From: Struthio camelus
Lineage: Eukaryota; Chordata; Aves; Struthioniformes; Struthionidae
Reading direction: 5' to 3'
Length of the DNA: 64,000 nt
Assembly (NCBI RefSeq): GCF_040807025.1
Contig: NC_090952.1
Span: 18,163,068-18,227,067 of the forward strand
In this document: positions 10,460-21,941 of the stretch, piece after piece
Layout: every line of letters starts with the position of its first letter
Position numbering within the stretch: the first letter of the stretch is position 1
Notes under the pieces: model-generated
Database searches by the model: none
Told to the model about the DNA's origin: nothing
The model's input: only the letters and a program-made list of their open reading frames with translations
Position numbers and translations under genes: made by a program

Positions 10460-12155
10460 ACCACCACCTTACAAGTCTGAGTTGCTTGTGGTGGTGAGTA
10501 AAACACTGCAGATTGATTTGTTGTCTCACTCTCCTGAAAGGAAAAGCTTTCCTTCTTGACCTTCAAATTTCCTATTTGATTTCAACCTAAGCTAGTATTT
10601 ATTTTTATTAGTATTTTATTAGTTTATATTTATATTATTTATTTTTAAAAAGTTCTTTATGAGCTGTGTTCCTGTGTGTACAATAGCTAAGAGTGGGACA
10701 TTTACCCAGAGGCTTAAGATTACATTGCAATAATAGCCCAAAATATTGAACATTGATATCTAAAAGATGGACACTCCAATCAATCATCCGGCACTTAATG
10801 GAAGTCAATAGGCACCACAAACACAAAGAAATCTAAATCTGATGCAACCCAGATTTTTAGAAGTGACTGTTGATGTAATTTCAAATGTCTCATCCTTTGT
10901 ATGCCTACTCTGAAATATTTTAATTGGGCTTGGTTTATGCAACTGGTACACTGAATTGCTAAGCACCCAGCACTTAAGGCTGCTGCCCGTTCTGGTATTG
11001 GTGACATATGCATATAATATATTCGAAAGGGACCTACTTTTGTGCATGCATGTGTGTGTACTCGGGGTGGAGGAGAAGAGAGTATATGTGCTATATCTGG
11101 TCTTTGGCAGATCAAGTCACGATCAGAGCACTGCTCTTCCTGCTCTATAAGAAGAGCGTATTTAAGAAGGGAGACTGACACCTTGATTTGTAACATACTA
11201 TCAATAGAAATTTGGGATGTGAAGAGCTGTTTTCACTATGTACTGGGAGCTGACACCTATCCATGCCAATGCATCACTTTCTTTGCCCTTATCCCAATAC
11301 CAAAGAGAGCTAACTATCTTTTTCTGACTCTACTTTCTACCGTTTGCTGTACAATCCTACTCAACTGTATAATTCTGCTTTTTGGTGTACAATCAATTTG
11401 AAGTAAGGCACAAGATGTCTGACACCATCAGACTGGTCCTCTTCCACCTCCTCAAAGAGCACTGCAGGCATTCTTGCCTGTGTCTCCACAGAATCTTACT
11501 TGCCCAACTGCTAAGAAGCTGAACATATTTTTCTCCCTTTGCCTGTCCTGGGTAGGTTATGTGGCAGCCAGAGGGAAAGGCTGAAGGTTCAGCGCACCCA
11601 CAGTAAGGAAGGACAGCTTTCAGCATACCGCTGCAAGAGAGCTGACTCCACAAACCACACTGCCTGCTCTTCTCTGATGAGCTCCATCTTTTGGACAGGA
11701 AGGAGCGAGGAGGCGATGGGATGGCGTGGGGATCTCTGATGTTCTGTACTTTTTCAGTAGGAATAAGCCAATTTGAGCCGGTCAGATAGATCCTGACTGC
11801 ATTTATATTTAAGCCTGAACCGCTATCCCACAGCTTTTGTGAGGGAAGCACAAGTTAGTGCAAATTCAGTATTGGAAGTATAGACACAGCCTGAGGCGCT
11901 CACAGTAGCAAAACCCCAATCCAAACCTTCCAAAATATTGCACAATATCCTATACACAAAAGCAGGACAAAGATCTACTAAAAGGAAGTGGAAAAATCCT
12001 TATGACTGATAATTTATGGAGACTCCAAGCAGAGCATCGTACAAATCACCTTTTAAGAAATCAGTGTGAGCGCATTTTAACAGGAGTTCAACTGTTAAAC
12101 CAGCAAACAAAAAAGATCACCCAACAGCCAAAAGGAAAAATCTTGAAAATATTTT

Positions 12156-12170
12156 AGCACCCTCTAGTGG
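12156..12170 (-). promoter_or_regulatory. Candidate CTCF-binding motif
   Basis: Read on the minus strand the 15 bases are CCACTAGAGGGTGCT. This fits the vertebrate CTCF core CCASYAGRKGGCRSY at every position except one (T for C at the twelfth). CTCF organises chromatin loops and insulators. A single motif is only suggestive, and in vertebrates such motifs are often carried by old repeats. Confidence 0.4.
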
Positions 12171-13297
12171 CTTGATGTGAGATGGACAAGAACAGAAAAA
12201 GTTTCATGATTTGCAAGTGTATTTTATTAGTGATTGAAAAGTAATTCTTAAAAAAAAAACTGTATTTTTTATCTTGCTGAATCATACTAAGAGGTATATG
12301 GCAATATGAAGAGACAGCCGCAGTGATTTGATTCTCCTCTTTCATAGTTACTGTTGTGAATGCCTTCTTAACACATATTTCATCTTAGAGTTTAAGCCTT
12401 TTTAAAAAATTGAAACGGGATTGCCTCATTGTTCGATAATGTTAAAAATGTTTTGAAATTTTCATTGATTATTAATCAACAAAACTAATCCAATGTTTAA
12501 GCCCCCATTTTATTCTTAACTGAAAACAATCTTTATATCTCACTTAATGAGCAACATAAAGTTCAGTTAGGTTCAGTTTCTACTTGTTTAACTCATTCCA
12601 CTGATTTAAAAACTCCCTAGAAAGTTTTAGAGCTTAGAAAATTATGATATGTCTAAGTGCTATGCACATAAATAGATTTAGTAAACTAATAACTATTTTG
12701 AAACATTCAGTATAGGTCTCAGATTCATTTGTTAATATTTATTTTTAAATAAGTTACTTCGCTTCCTACTGATAATTTCATGAATAATAATTTTATTAGA
12801 GTCAAACAATTCATTGAGAAAAACATAGGACAGTATGTTATGTCTGTACGAGTAGCTGGAGCACAAAAAAAATCAAACAAACATAATATACAATTTTTTA
12901 ATTTATTAATTAGAGATCAATGGTCTGAATGACTTATGAAGAAAGTCTTGGTACTCTCTTGTTACTAGAAAACAAATATTCAAGTCTGAATAATTTAATT
13001 CCATATAGATTGTCTAAAATATTTTAAGTATTTTAAGAATTGTCATACCCGTTAGGATAGAAAAGAACACATTTTTATGTCAAATATATATCTGTAAGAT
13101 ACACATATATATATATAAAATAAAACACATCACAGCAAAATATAAGTATAATAGACTTCATTCCAGACCATCTGACCCTCACTGAACATCTGCATGTCTT
13201 CCTGTCCCATCTTTAGTTTAGATAATGGCTTCACACGTCCACTAGGATATTGACTTTTAAGCATGATCTTGAAATATCTGACCAGCCTTTTTTTTCA

Positions 13298-13318
13298 GGG
13301 GGGGGGGGGGGGGGGGGG
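13298..13318. repeat. Poly-G run, 21 bases
   Basis: Twenty-one consecutive G on the plus strand, preceded after CA by a run of eight T (13288-13295). It is the longest homopolymer in the window and a potential G-quadruplex. The exact length is likely unstable or uncertain. Confidence 0.95.
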
Positions 13319-16109
13319 AGTCGATAGATGAGACTCTCAAAAGCATCTTTTTATCTAAAAATGAATGCCTGAGAACACTGGGCTATACTAATCTAGATTA
13401 ACTGAACCGGTTTACCTGACATCAAAGCATCTCCATCTGCACTAACACTGTAGCTTCATGCCAATTCTCAGTCACAAGGGAAAGATCTTTCTAAATTGGT
13501 AACAACTGAAATACTAGGTGACCATGGCAAATACTTTCCATAAATCATACCACACTATTTTTTTTAAGCTAACCTTTTACAACTTTTAATGCATCCCCTC
13601 CAGAAATCACAGCAATTAAACCTCAATCATACCAGTTCATTAGATCTAGGACACTGCTAGATAGTCATTCTCTTTGCTAATCTGCATCAGACTGATCTGG
13701 GTATTTGCATTTAAAGGTAGCTCTAACTTTCAGAAAAATCGGATGCAAGCTAAAAGTAAAATAAAACAATGCATAGTCCTCCTCCCACCATCCCCAAATG
13801 CACCAGTTCTTCACTAGAAAACTATTAGATGTTCAGATACTATGCAGTATGGGGGAAAAAACAACATTAGGGATATCAGAAAAAAAATAGTAGATAGTGT
13901 GCTGTACAGACATTTATGTGGCTTTGCAAGAAACAGATCTGAATCCAAAAGGGTTATTATTGACTACTGCAGAACCAGGTCAGATGTCTGGAAAATACAG
14001 AGATTGAGCTAGTTAAGCCTTCCAGAGTACTAAATAGTCCTAAATACAGTACAGACACAGCTGAACGGTCTTTGTGCTTGCACAGATTAGTATAGGGTCT
14101 GACAGAAAATGCCCTGCTGGAACTGAGCTGCCTTGGTGGTAATAATGTCCAGAAATACGGCACGCATTTGAGATGCACTTAGTAATTTGTCATTCAGCTG
14201 TGCAAAAGTATCTATACCACTTTCAACCCAGGCTCTTAAATGGACAAAAAACAAGTCTGTACTCCTCTGAGAAAGACCATACTTCCTTTCCTTGCAATGC
14301 TCAGATGACCCTGCTTCGGAGGATATTCCGCTATCAATCTCCTTCTGCTGAGACATATGACTACAAACCTGCTCTTCTCACAAGCTGATAAATGTTTCCT
14401 CTCAATCACAGTAAACTACATCTGTCAGCTGTTCCCTTCCTCACAGTAGATCACTGTATATTTTGTAATGAATTGTATTTTTGCATTAAATTTTCTTGCT
14501 TTTTTAAAATCCAAAAGAAAAACCCAGTAAACACACACAAACAAGGAAAAAAAAGTCACTGAGCTAATCCATCTGTATTCAGGACATCAGGTATCAGGGT
14601 GTGCCTGTAAACAGTTGACAAAATCAGTTCTTCTGGGAGCAAAGCTTCTTCAATGAAGCTTTCCGAGCTGGTCACTCCAGAAGACCAAAGACAATTTCTT
14701 TTTCTGAGTGAATCTCTCCTTATATGGATATCTTCCAGTCATTCCTGATCTTTACATTTCCTCATTTTCAAACTATTCACAATTCTCTTCTACTGCTCCA
14801 CTTTGTCACTATTCTTCTTGCCTACAGCGTTACCTCTCTCCTGTTTCAGGGCCAAATCTATCATTATCTAAATCTCAGGTTTCTATGCCATACTTCCTTA
14901 CATTGTTAGTGCTCCAGCCTCCTCCATCCCCCTTTTGAGATAATTCTACCTTTCTATAAAGGCATTTAAGGAAATTTCAGTCTTCAAATGAAAATTTTTT
15001 CAAGGAAATTCACATAGGCACAATATAATCCTTGGCATAAAGATGTTATGGAACCTAAAGAGTTTATATCTTCAATCAACACCCAATACAACTACAAAAT
15101 ACTGTACTAGTTAACTACCTGCAGTCAGTAGTTTTCTGCAATCCTTAATTTGCCTAAGTGCCTAAAAATTGTCCATTGTTCATACTACGTGCAGCATTAA
15201 CAGAGAGTCATCTTTTTAGTCATTTCTGAACCAGTCACACACACAACTTAGCGTGAGCACATCAACAGAAATTTACTTTTTTTTTTTTGGTGCCGATTCC
15301 ACCCTCTATAAAACACTATAACTATGAAACAGTAATTGCTAACGTTTCCTTATCAAATCACAGGTAATATTCCAATCCAAGCAAAGTACTATATGTTTTC
15401 AAATACTTAACAAGTCTTTTACATCTTTGGCTGTTAGTAAGATACAGCTACTAACAGAAAAAGAGACCATAGTAATCTTGGGATCTCAGGTGTATTTGAT
15501 CATTTCTAATCTTATTCCTGTTGCAGTCTATACAACAGATAAAACTTTGATTCTGCACTAACATAATTTCTGCCACAATTTTTCTGCTGGATCAATGTGC
15601 CCTTGTAGAAATGACAACTATCAATTCTGCCTGCCTAATATAGATGTGTTTGAGAAAAACAAAAATGTCACTACTTTCAGTTACAACAGCAGAAGATAAA
15701 CGTCAGATCATTATAGATTACCAAGTTTAACCTTACTATGAATCACTTTCCAAATCTATATGCCAATAGTGTACTTAGGTTTACCAATTCAGACATAGAC
15801 CTACTAATTTACTTTTCTGGGTCAGAGTTTGCTTTTGTTCTGCAAGTAACTGGTTACTAAGGCATGGATAGCAACAGCAGTTTTGTAAAACAGAAACAAT
15901 TTGCCTGAAGTATCTACCTTCATTAGAAGGTGACGAGAGTCTTGGTGGAATTAAACTTAAAAATATATATTGCTGTTCTCTATTATTTTAAGCTGCAGAG
16001 ACACTTTACAAACATTTCTGTGAAGCGAAGAGGAAAGAAAGTAAAGCACTTTTAATGCTACACACGGCGATGCCATGATGTCCTGTGCTCAGTGAGAGCT
16101 GGGATAACA

Positions 16110-16230
16110 AAAAGGTTTGACTTCTAGTCCTGCTTTGCATACTGACTTTTTGTGTCTTCTTGGACAAATTAACTAAATTCTTCATCTTTCCCTATTCCTA
16201 CATTTTCATATAATACAGGGAGATGAGAGA
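16110..16230 (+). mobile_element. MIR-like SINE relic
   Basis: Over about 115 bases the plus strand follows the MIR consensus as I know it: the box B-derived and core part (ggtttgacttctagtcctg against ggttcgaatcctggctctg), then the 'gctgtgtgaccttgggcaag' block (here tttttgtgtcttcttggac), 'ttaacct' (here ttaacta), then the 'cctcatctgtaaaatggg-ata' end (here cattttcatataatacaggg). The order and spacing of four blocks agree, with roughly a third of bases changed. MIRs are very old tRNA-derived SINEs whose relics are found across amniotes, and they are sparse in birds. An L2 3' end shares only the last block, so MIR is the better call. Confidence 0.6.
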
Positions 16231-17053
16231 TTACTTGTAATTTGCCACTGGTGCTAATCTTTTGGTGAATCCCTTTTTTAGGGCTATGTGATTCAAGATT
16301 CACATTCTCAGGAATTACAGTAAACTAAATTAAAAATTTTCCTCTAAGTAATAGATGAAGATTTTTTTTTTCCCCCCTGATAAGGCTATCATTTCTGAGA
16401 TGCACACAGAAGATACATAACTGAAGACAATACTTAAGTACATGAATTCAGACTAGAGAGCATTCAACAGTTGCCAGTGATTAACATTTTTCCCATACCT
16501 CCAGTCCCAGGACAGAAAGTAGAGAGCTATACCAAGACTCAGCTCTAGACAAAGTTTCCAGTCATCTGAAGTTTTATCTGAATTCTAGCTTTTATGGCAT
16601 ACAACACATACAGCATTTTGACATATACTGGAGGAGATATTTTTACACATATATAGTACCCAAGCATGAAATGAGGCAGACTCTGAAACTCCCATTCCAA
16701 ACAGCACTTTGACATATGGTAAAAGTAAAGGGGCTTAAGAATATTACTTGAAAATAAACAAGTTCTTCATTGCACTGGGGCTTCAGAGAGACTCTCTCAA
16801 CTGAATTAATTTGACAAAAGCATCTTCATCAAAGACAAGCTAACACAATAGAGTTCACATTTCTTCATTGTTCTTTACAATTTCCAATAGAACTATCTTT
16901 TTTGCAAATTCCAGTGGGAATTCTAAGAGAGTTTCTTATTTGGTATTTTGAAGATCTTCCAGTCCCTTAACTACATGTTCTTGTCTGCAGAAATGGCAGC
17001 ACTAAGGGGCCTAGGGATTCCCTTTAAAATGTTGAGTAATATCAATTCAGGCA
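16231..17053. other. AT-rich spacer, nothing recognised
   Basis: Short stretch between two SINE-like relics with no open frame or repeat that I can name. Confidence 0.5.
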
Positions 17054-17115
17054 TTTTCTCAGAAGCCTAGAAAAATTAAATTACTTTCCTGTGGTCCCAT
17101 GGACAAAACCTGCTG
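17054..17115 (-). mobile_element. Possible MIR/L2-type fragment, reverse orientation
   Basis: The plus strand reads like the reverse complement of the shared MIR/L2 3' block: gcctagaaaaattaaattac followed by tttcctgtggtcccatgg, against the common gcccagagaagttaaatgac, ttgcctgaggtcacacag. The match is about 40 bases and divergent, so it could be chance. It lies less than 1 kb from the better MIR relic. Confidence 0.35.
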
Positions 17116-19612
17116 CTTAAAAGCAACATCATCAAAATTTTAAAACAATTCAAACTGTAGCAGGAGACAGAAGGAAGGATGAAAGAATAAATTTGAGAAA
17201 GCCAACAATTAATAAATCAGCATATTTTCCAATGCTGAAAACACCCTACAGACACCCCACATCTCCTTCCTGTACGTACCTAAGGCTGACTAATGCAATC
17301 TTACCTCCACTGCTGTATTCCAAAGCACAACTAGATTCAGCTCTAGCCATCAGCATAAGCAGTAGGCCCACATCCACCCCTAACAGCTGCTCTGAGCTGT
17401 TCTAATGCCTGGACTAGTTAAGGAACTACAAGCCTTCACAGCTGTTGGTGGGAAGGCTTGATGAACCTTCATCAGAGTCATTAGCAAAGCTTCACGCTTT
17501 TCAACAAAAACCTTGCAAGCTTAGCTGTGCCTCTAGACCTTCTACACACAGATGTCAATGGAGAATTCCTTCCCTGAGGCAATTTCTCTCAATCTGAATT
17601 CTTCAGACGCCCTGAAGTGCTCACCTTCTTCAGTAGCAAGTGCTAATTACTAGCAACCTTTCTACTTTCTGAAGGCTAAGATTCCCTGGCTTGGTTTTCT
17701 CACACATCAGCGACAGTTAACCAGTGGCATTAACACCACTGAGGACAGCAGCAGCAACACTCAGCTTTGGTCATGCACATCAGGAGAGGTCTCCCCCTCT
17801 TCTTTCTCCTCCCAGCCCAGTCCTGCAGGCTCGTATCAAACATAAGAACCATGCTTTTTGCCCTCCCTTCCCCTGAGCAACCCACTTATTATAAGGGAAG
17901 CAATATACGATGGAAAGCAAACATCACAGGGCTGCTACTTTTCCCCCACCTTGCCTGCTTGTTGTTCCTATAAATAACCTAGACAAAGAAAGATGAGGAA
18001 TTAATTTTCATCCCCACAGTACTTGCTTCCTCCTGCTAGAGGATATATGTTATACCAGGCAGATATCTGGCAATATCTACTATATTTAGAGGAAGAAGTA
18101 TTCTCACAGTGTAACATATGAAAAATAACACTCAAAGGGATAGTCACAAAAATTAATTTTAATGCACTGATACCAATTTCCTATATAGTCGATAAAAGGA
18201 AGTTGAACATAACCACGCTGAATCAGCCCGTGGAGAGGCCTCTGACTGTATTCATTCTCTGCACACTGGGAAATTCACCACTCGTGGTCAAAGCTGATCT
18301 TCCCGCAGCCAGTGTCTAGAGCTCCCCTCCAGCTGAGAACGCTTTCCGCCATGCCCTGTGATCGGTGCAACTGTTCACAGCCTCTCACTCCGGCAGACAG
18401 AAGGGTGATCCTAACACAGGCACAGCCAAAATTTGATGCTGATATTTACATATACCTCAAACAGCAAGAACTGAATACTTAACACGGAGATAAGACAAAG
18501 AGATCTGCACTTTCCTGGTGGAAGTTCTGAAGCAAAGTAGTAAGTTTATTTCCTAAATATTATGGGTTTTTTCCCCTCAATCAAGAAGAAAATTATAGTC
18601 TATAAGTAGTAATTAGTGTTTACCCTAAATGTCTACTGTAACTTATTTTTCATGTTTAGGTTTAAAACCAACTTCAAAAGCATCTCTCATGATTGAAATC
18701 ATAACGCAGTGAAAAGTAAGTAGTAAAAGTGATATGTTTCAATCCCTATTACATATTTATGATATCAGATATAATGAGTAATTCCCAGAGTGGAGCTTTT
18801 CCTAAACTGCAAAATAATATCTTGAAATATATGCTCTACAGTAACCAGAAGATTATTCTTCACGCTACTGTGCACAGTGTTCTTAGACTGGGATACAGAA
18901 TCCTGTTTTGCAGTCAAGGTAAGAAGTCTGGAAATAGGGGAAAAAAAACCTAACAAACTGACACCAGTGATCTAAACAGCAGTGATAATGGCATATACTG
19001 ATCAGTAAAAGGGTAACTCCATCCCACCTGAACCTCTTTTGACCTTTAGTTTTAGTGGAAAAATGGAACAGAAACATATAGCTGCGATGGCTTCCATACA
19101 GCAGAAATACACTATAGGGAGAATTTCTGCACAGGGGGAATGCTGACAGGTTACTAGTGCTTTGGTCTATGCGATAGTATCTAGAAACCAGAATCATCCA
19201 CACGACTCATACAGATCCTGTGATCCGCAGCTGAGTGAATCTATTTTTGCTCTCACTTTTTTTGCAATGTGAAGAGCTAACAAGCTGATTTGAATTTTGA
19301 TGGTCTACCGCCAGCATTTTTACAGAAATAGAATTAGAAAAAATCTGACTGCAGAAAACAACTGCGGTGTTATCTGTAAGCACATGCAATACATTGACAA
19401 GGAGTGTGGATGCTGAGAGCTCTACAGCCTACTGCAAGTTCTTGGCTTTGTACGTCCTAATCTTGGATGCTGGAGGATGTCTTGTACATCCTAATCAGTA
19501 GTGATTGTGATGATAAAGATAGGAAAAAAAAAGGGTAACCCTATAATACTGCACGCTCTATCTGGAAAAAAAATAGTGAAAATATTTTTGTGAGTTGAGT
19601 TTTAGAAGCCAG
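17116..19612. other. Spacer, nothing recognised
   Basis: No gene or named repeat. A slightly GC-richer patch lies at about 18220-18420. A 15-base direct repeat with one mismatch occurs at 19448-19462 and 19482-19496. Confidence 0.5.
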
Positions 19613-20014
19613 TCATACAGGATGGGGAGACAAGGCTTGTGCAGCACAGTTGTGTATAGTGACTGCACACTGTGATGATCCCCGTGTCAGTCCCAAACTG
19701 AAGTACTCAACCACAGTTCTGAGTTCACAGGTCTGGAAGGAGAAACAGAACTTGAAGGATCTTCCTTGATAGGAAAAATGACAGTGAGAAGCATGATCTC
19801 TCAGCAGTCGTGCACCCTCTCTCTTTCTCTCCGCATATTTCAAACAATCTGCAAAATAAAGAATTAAGGCAAAGGCATATGGAAGACTTTTAAAGTTCTT
19901 CAGCCAGTGCTGCATCTGATAGAGATACATCTCTATCACCTCGCTATTTTTAAGCAAGATCTGTGACACTTTCTTTAGGGCCTGGTAGCTAACAAACTTG
20001 CCAGCTAGTTCCAT
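19613..20014 (-). other. Unrecognised open frame, 133 codons
   Basis: A minus-strand frame with an ATG at 20012-20014, mixed amino-acid composition and no known domain. The first 60 residues are helical in character, with hydrophobic residues and alternating lysine/glutamate (for example YQALKKVSQILLKNSEVIEM), and there is no signal peptide. The DNA just upstream is locally GC-rich (gagccgcggg). I do not recognise the product. In AT-rich vertebrate DNA a 133-codon frame can arise by chance, and several others of similar length occur here. It is listed because it could be a first exon or lie in a long non-coding RNA. Confidence 0.15.
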
Positions 20015-20238
20015 TTATGGGAGCCGCGGGAGCTGTTTGTTAATATAGAAAAGCATTCCTGTTGAAACTGCCTGCAGGAGAGTTGGAAGGGAGGTGTGTA
20101 TAAATCGCTTACAGGTGAGCTTCACTGCTGATGTTCCACGCTCACAGCTTCGTTGTTTCTCAGCAGACTAGAACGGCCTTGTGATCCCTTACTAGTTTAA
20201 TAATACCTGCTAGTGGAAACGTCTGTGATCATCTGTAT

Positions 20239-20475
20239 ATGGTTCTTCAGGAGAATCCCACGTACACGGTGGACAAAACAAAATCTGAACAATATGAACC
20301 ACCACTCAAAAGACCTCTAACCAGAGCTGACTGCTTGGCTGAATGGGCTCCCCAGCTCCGACGAACACATTCACTGCGAGTATTCTCATCTGTCGAGGAG
20401 CATATAAATGTATTTCCTGGCTGGCATCAAATCTCCAAAAAAGGAATGATAGTTGGGGGAATGATCATTCGCTGA
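20239..20475 (+). other. Unrecognised open frame, 78 codons
   Basis: A plus-strand frame with balanced, charged composition (VDKTKSEQYEPPLKRPLTRAD and so on) and no recognisable domain. It starts 225 bases from the minus-strand frame 19613-20014 and points the other way, and a TATAAAT lies between them at 20099-20105 on the plus strand. It ends without splice signals that I can judge. It may be chance or part of a divergent non-coding transcript. Confidence 0.12.
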
Positions 20476-20737
20476 GAAAGTAACAGCCATTCTGACATAT
20501 AAACTGGATAATGCTTCAGCTGCAGGACCCAGACATGAAGCTAGGAATTAAGTGTCACAAATATACACAGTTCCATATGCTCCAGCATAGATTGGCAGGT
20601 TTATAATGTAATGGGCTGTCATGTTGAATGGAAGCTGATTACAGAGTGGACTTGTTCAGAAGATGATAAGCCTGCACAGAATGACCGTGTATGGTTGTCC
20701 TGATGAACTCCGTGGACCGAGCCAGAGCAAGACACGA

Positions 20738-20752
20738 TTTTTTTTTTTTTTT
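20738..20752. repeat. Poly-T run, 15 bases
   Basis: Fifteen T on the plus strand. It could be the A tail of a minus-strand retroposed sequence, but I recognise no source sequence to its right. Confidence 0.85.
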
Positions 20753-21926
20753 AAAAGAACTGCGGCACTTTTTCTAATGGCCAAAAACGTATGAGAACCA
20801 CCAAGTCAGGCTCAGTGTGCTGAGCCAGATAAAGAAATCTTTTTTATTTGAATACTGATCATATATAATATGAAATGGCTGTGTGATTCATTCAGAATTC
20901 CACTGTCCTATTTTTTAACAGAAAGTCATTCTTCAAATGTAACAGTTTCCATTTTAAAAAGTTTGATTAAAATTCTTAAAATGGTATTGGGCTGTGTAAT
21001 ACAAACAAACACAAGTTGTTTATTAAACCACAAACCAGTTATAAAGAAGTCAACGTTAATCTGTAATTATCTAAGCATTATCTAATTATCTATGCATTCC
21101 GAGCACTATTGTTTATTATCATTTCAGTGGTTTTGTATAAATCCTGATAAAATCTGATTAAAATCACCCAAAACTGAACCTAGCTATTCAAAATGCCAGC
21201 CCAAAGTTTTCGACCAAAAAATCATTGTCCGTCCCCTCCTCCCCTCCCAAATCAACTTATATTATTTGAACTCTGACATATGTTGTTTATTAATCGAATA
21301 CTAAAGGTCAGTCATCTAAGTAGCAAAAAAAAGTTCAATGGACGTTTGCAAATAGATGTTGTTTTTCACCGAACATAAATATTTTTCATAAAAATCTGTA
21401 TTTAGAACAAGCGTCTCATTCACCTAGAAAAAAACAAATATATAAAAATAATATCCACAATCATTAAAATTTCATGTACTATTTTTATTTATATCTTTTA
21501 CAGATTTATGGGCAATCGAACTCCTAAATGGAGTCAGGCTTTAAACAAAGTCAAGGACGTTACTCCACTCAGTTAAATTTTTTTATCTTAGCATTCTGCT
21601 TCTAATACAGATCTAAAAGAAAAGGTAGAAAGAAGAAATTAAGAAAAAAATACATACTATCCTTCTTGTCATTTTCTTAAAATATAGTAGTAGTCTTATA
21701 TTCTACATTATTAATTGTGAAAATGTAATTAGAAAAAGAAAATCATCTTTTTCTTCCATAAGTCTTTATAAATGAATTTCCAGAATCATAGGAAGGCAGC
21801 TGCATAAACTAAGTAATGAATATTTATTTGTATCATTATGGAAAGAGGCTATATTGCTAATAGTGCATTTATATTTAAAACAAAACATAACCTCCCTAAA
21901 ACCTGTCCAATCAATTATGAAATGAT

Positions 21927-21941
21927 CCAGCAGGGGGACCC
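21927..21941 (+). promoter_or_regulatory. Candidate CTCF-binding motif
   Basis: CCAGCAGGGGGACCC matches the strong CTCF half CCASYAGRKGG fully and departs from the consensus at the next two positions. It is on the strand opposite the candidate at 12156-12170. Motif only, with no context to confirm binding. Confidence 0.35.

Larger units (their letters stand above)
9138..16109. other. AT-rich spacer, no gene recognised
   Basis: I can name no gene here. The longest open frames are on the minus strand at 11393-11851 (152 codons, in a locally GC-richer patch of about 11400-11850) and 10795-11196 (133 codons). Neither shows a known domain, and the first overlaps open frames on the other strand, as expected from base composition. 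An A-rich run, a short AT repeat (13105-13117), a G run and one candidate CTCF motif are the only other items. Confidence 0.5.

Noticed and set aside
11393..11851. 152-codon minus-strand frame as a gene
   Set aside because: There is no domain, a competing open frame lies on the other strand, and local GC content explains the absence of stops.
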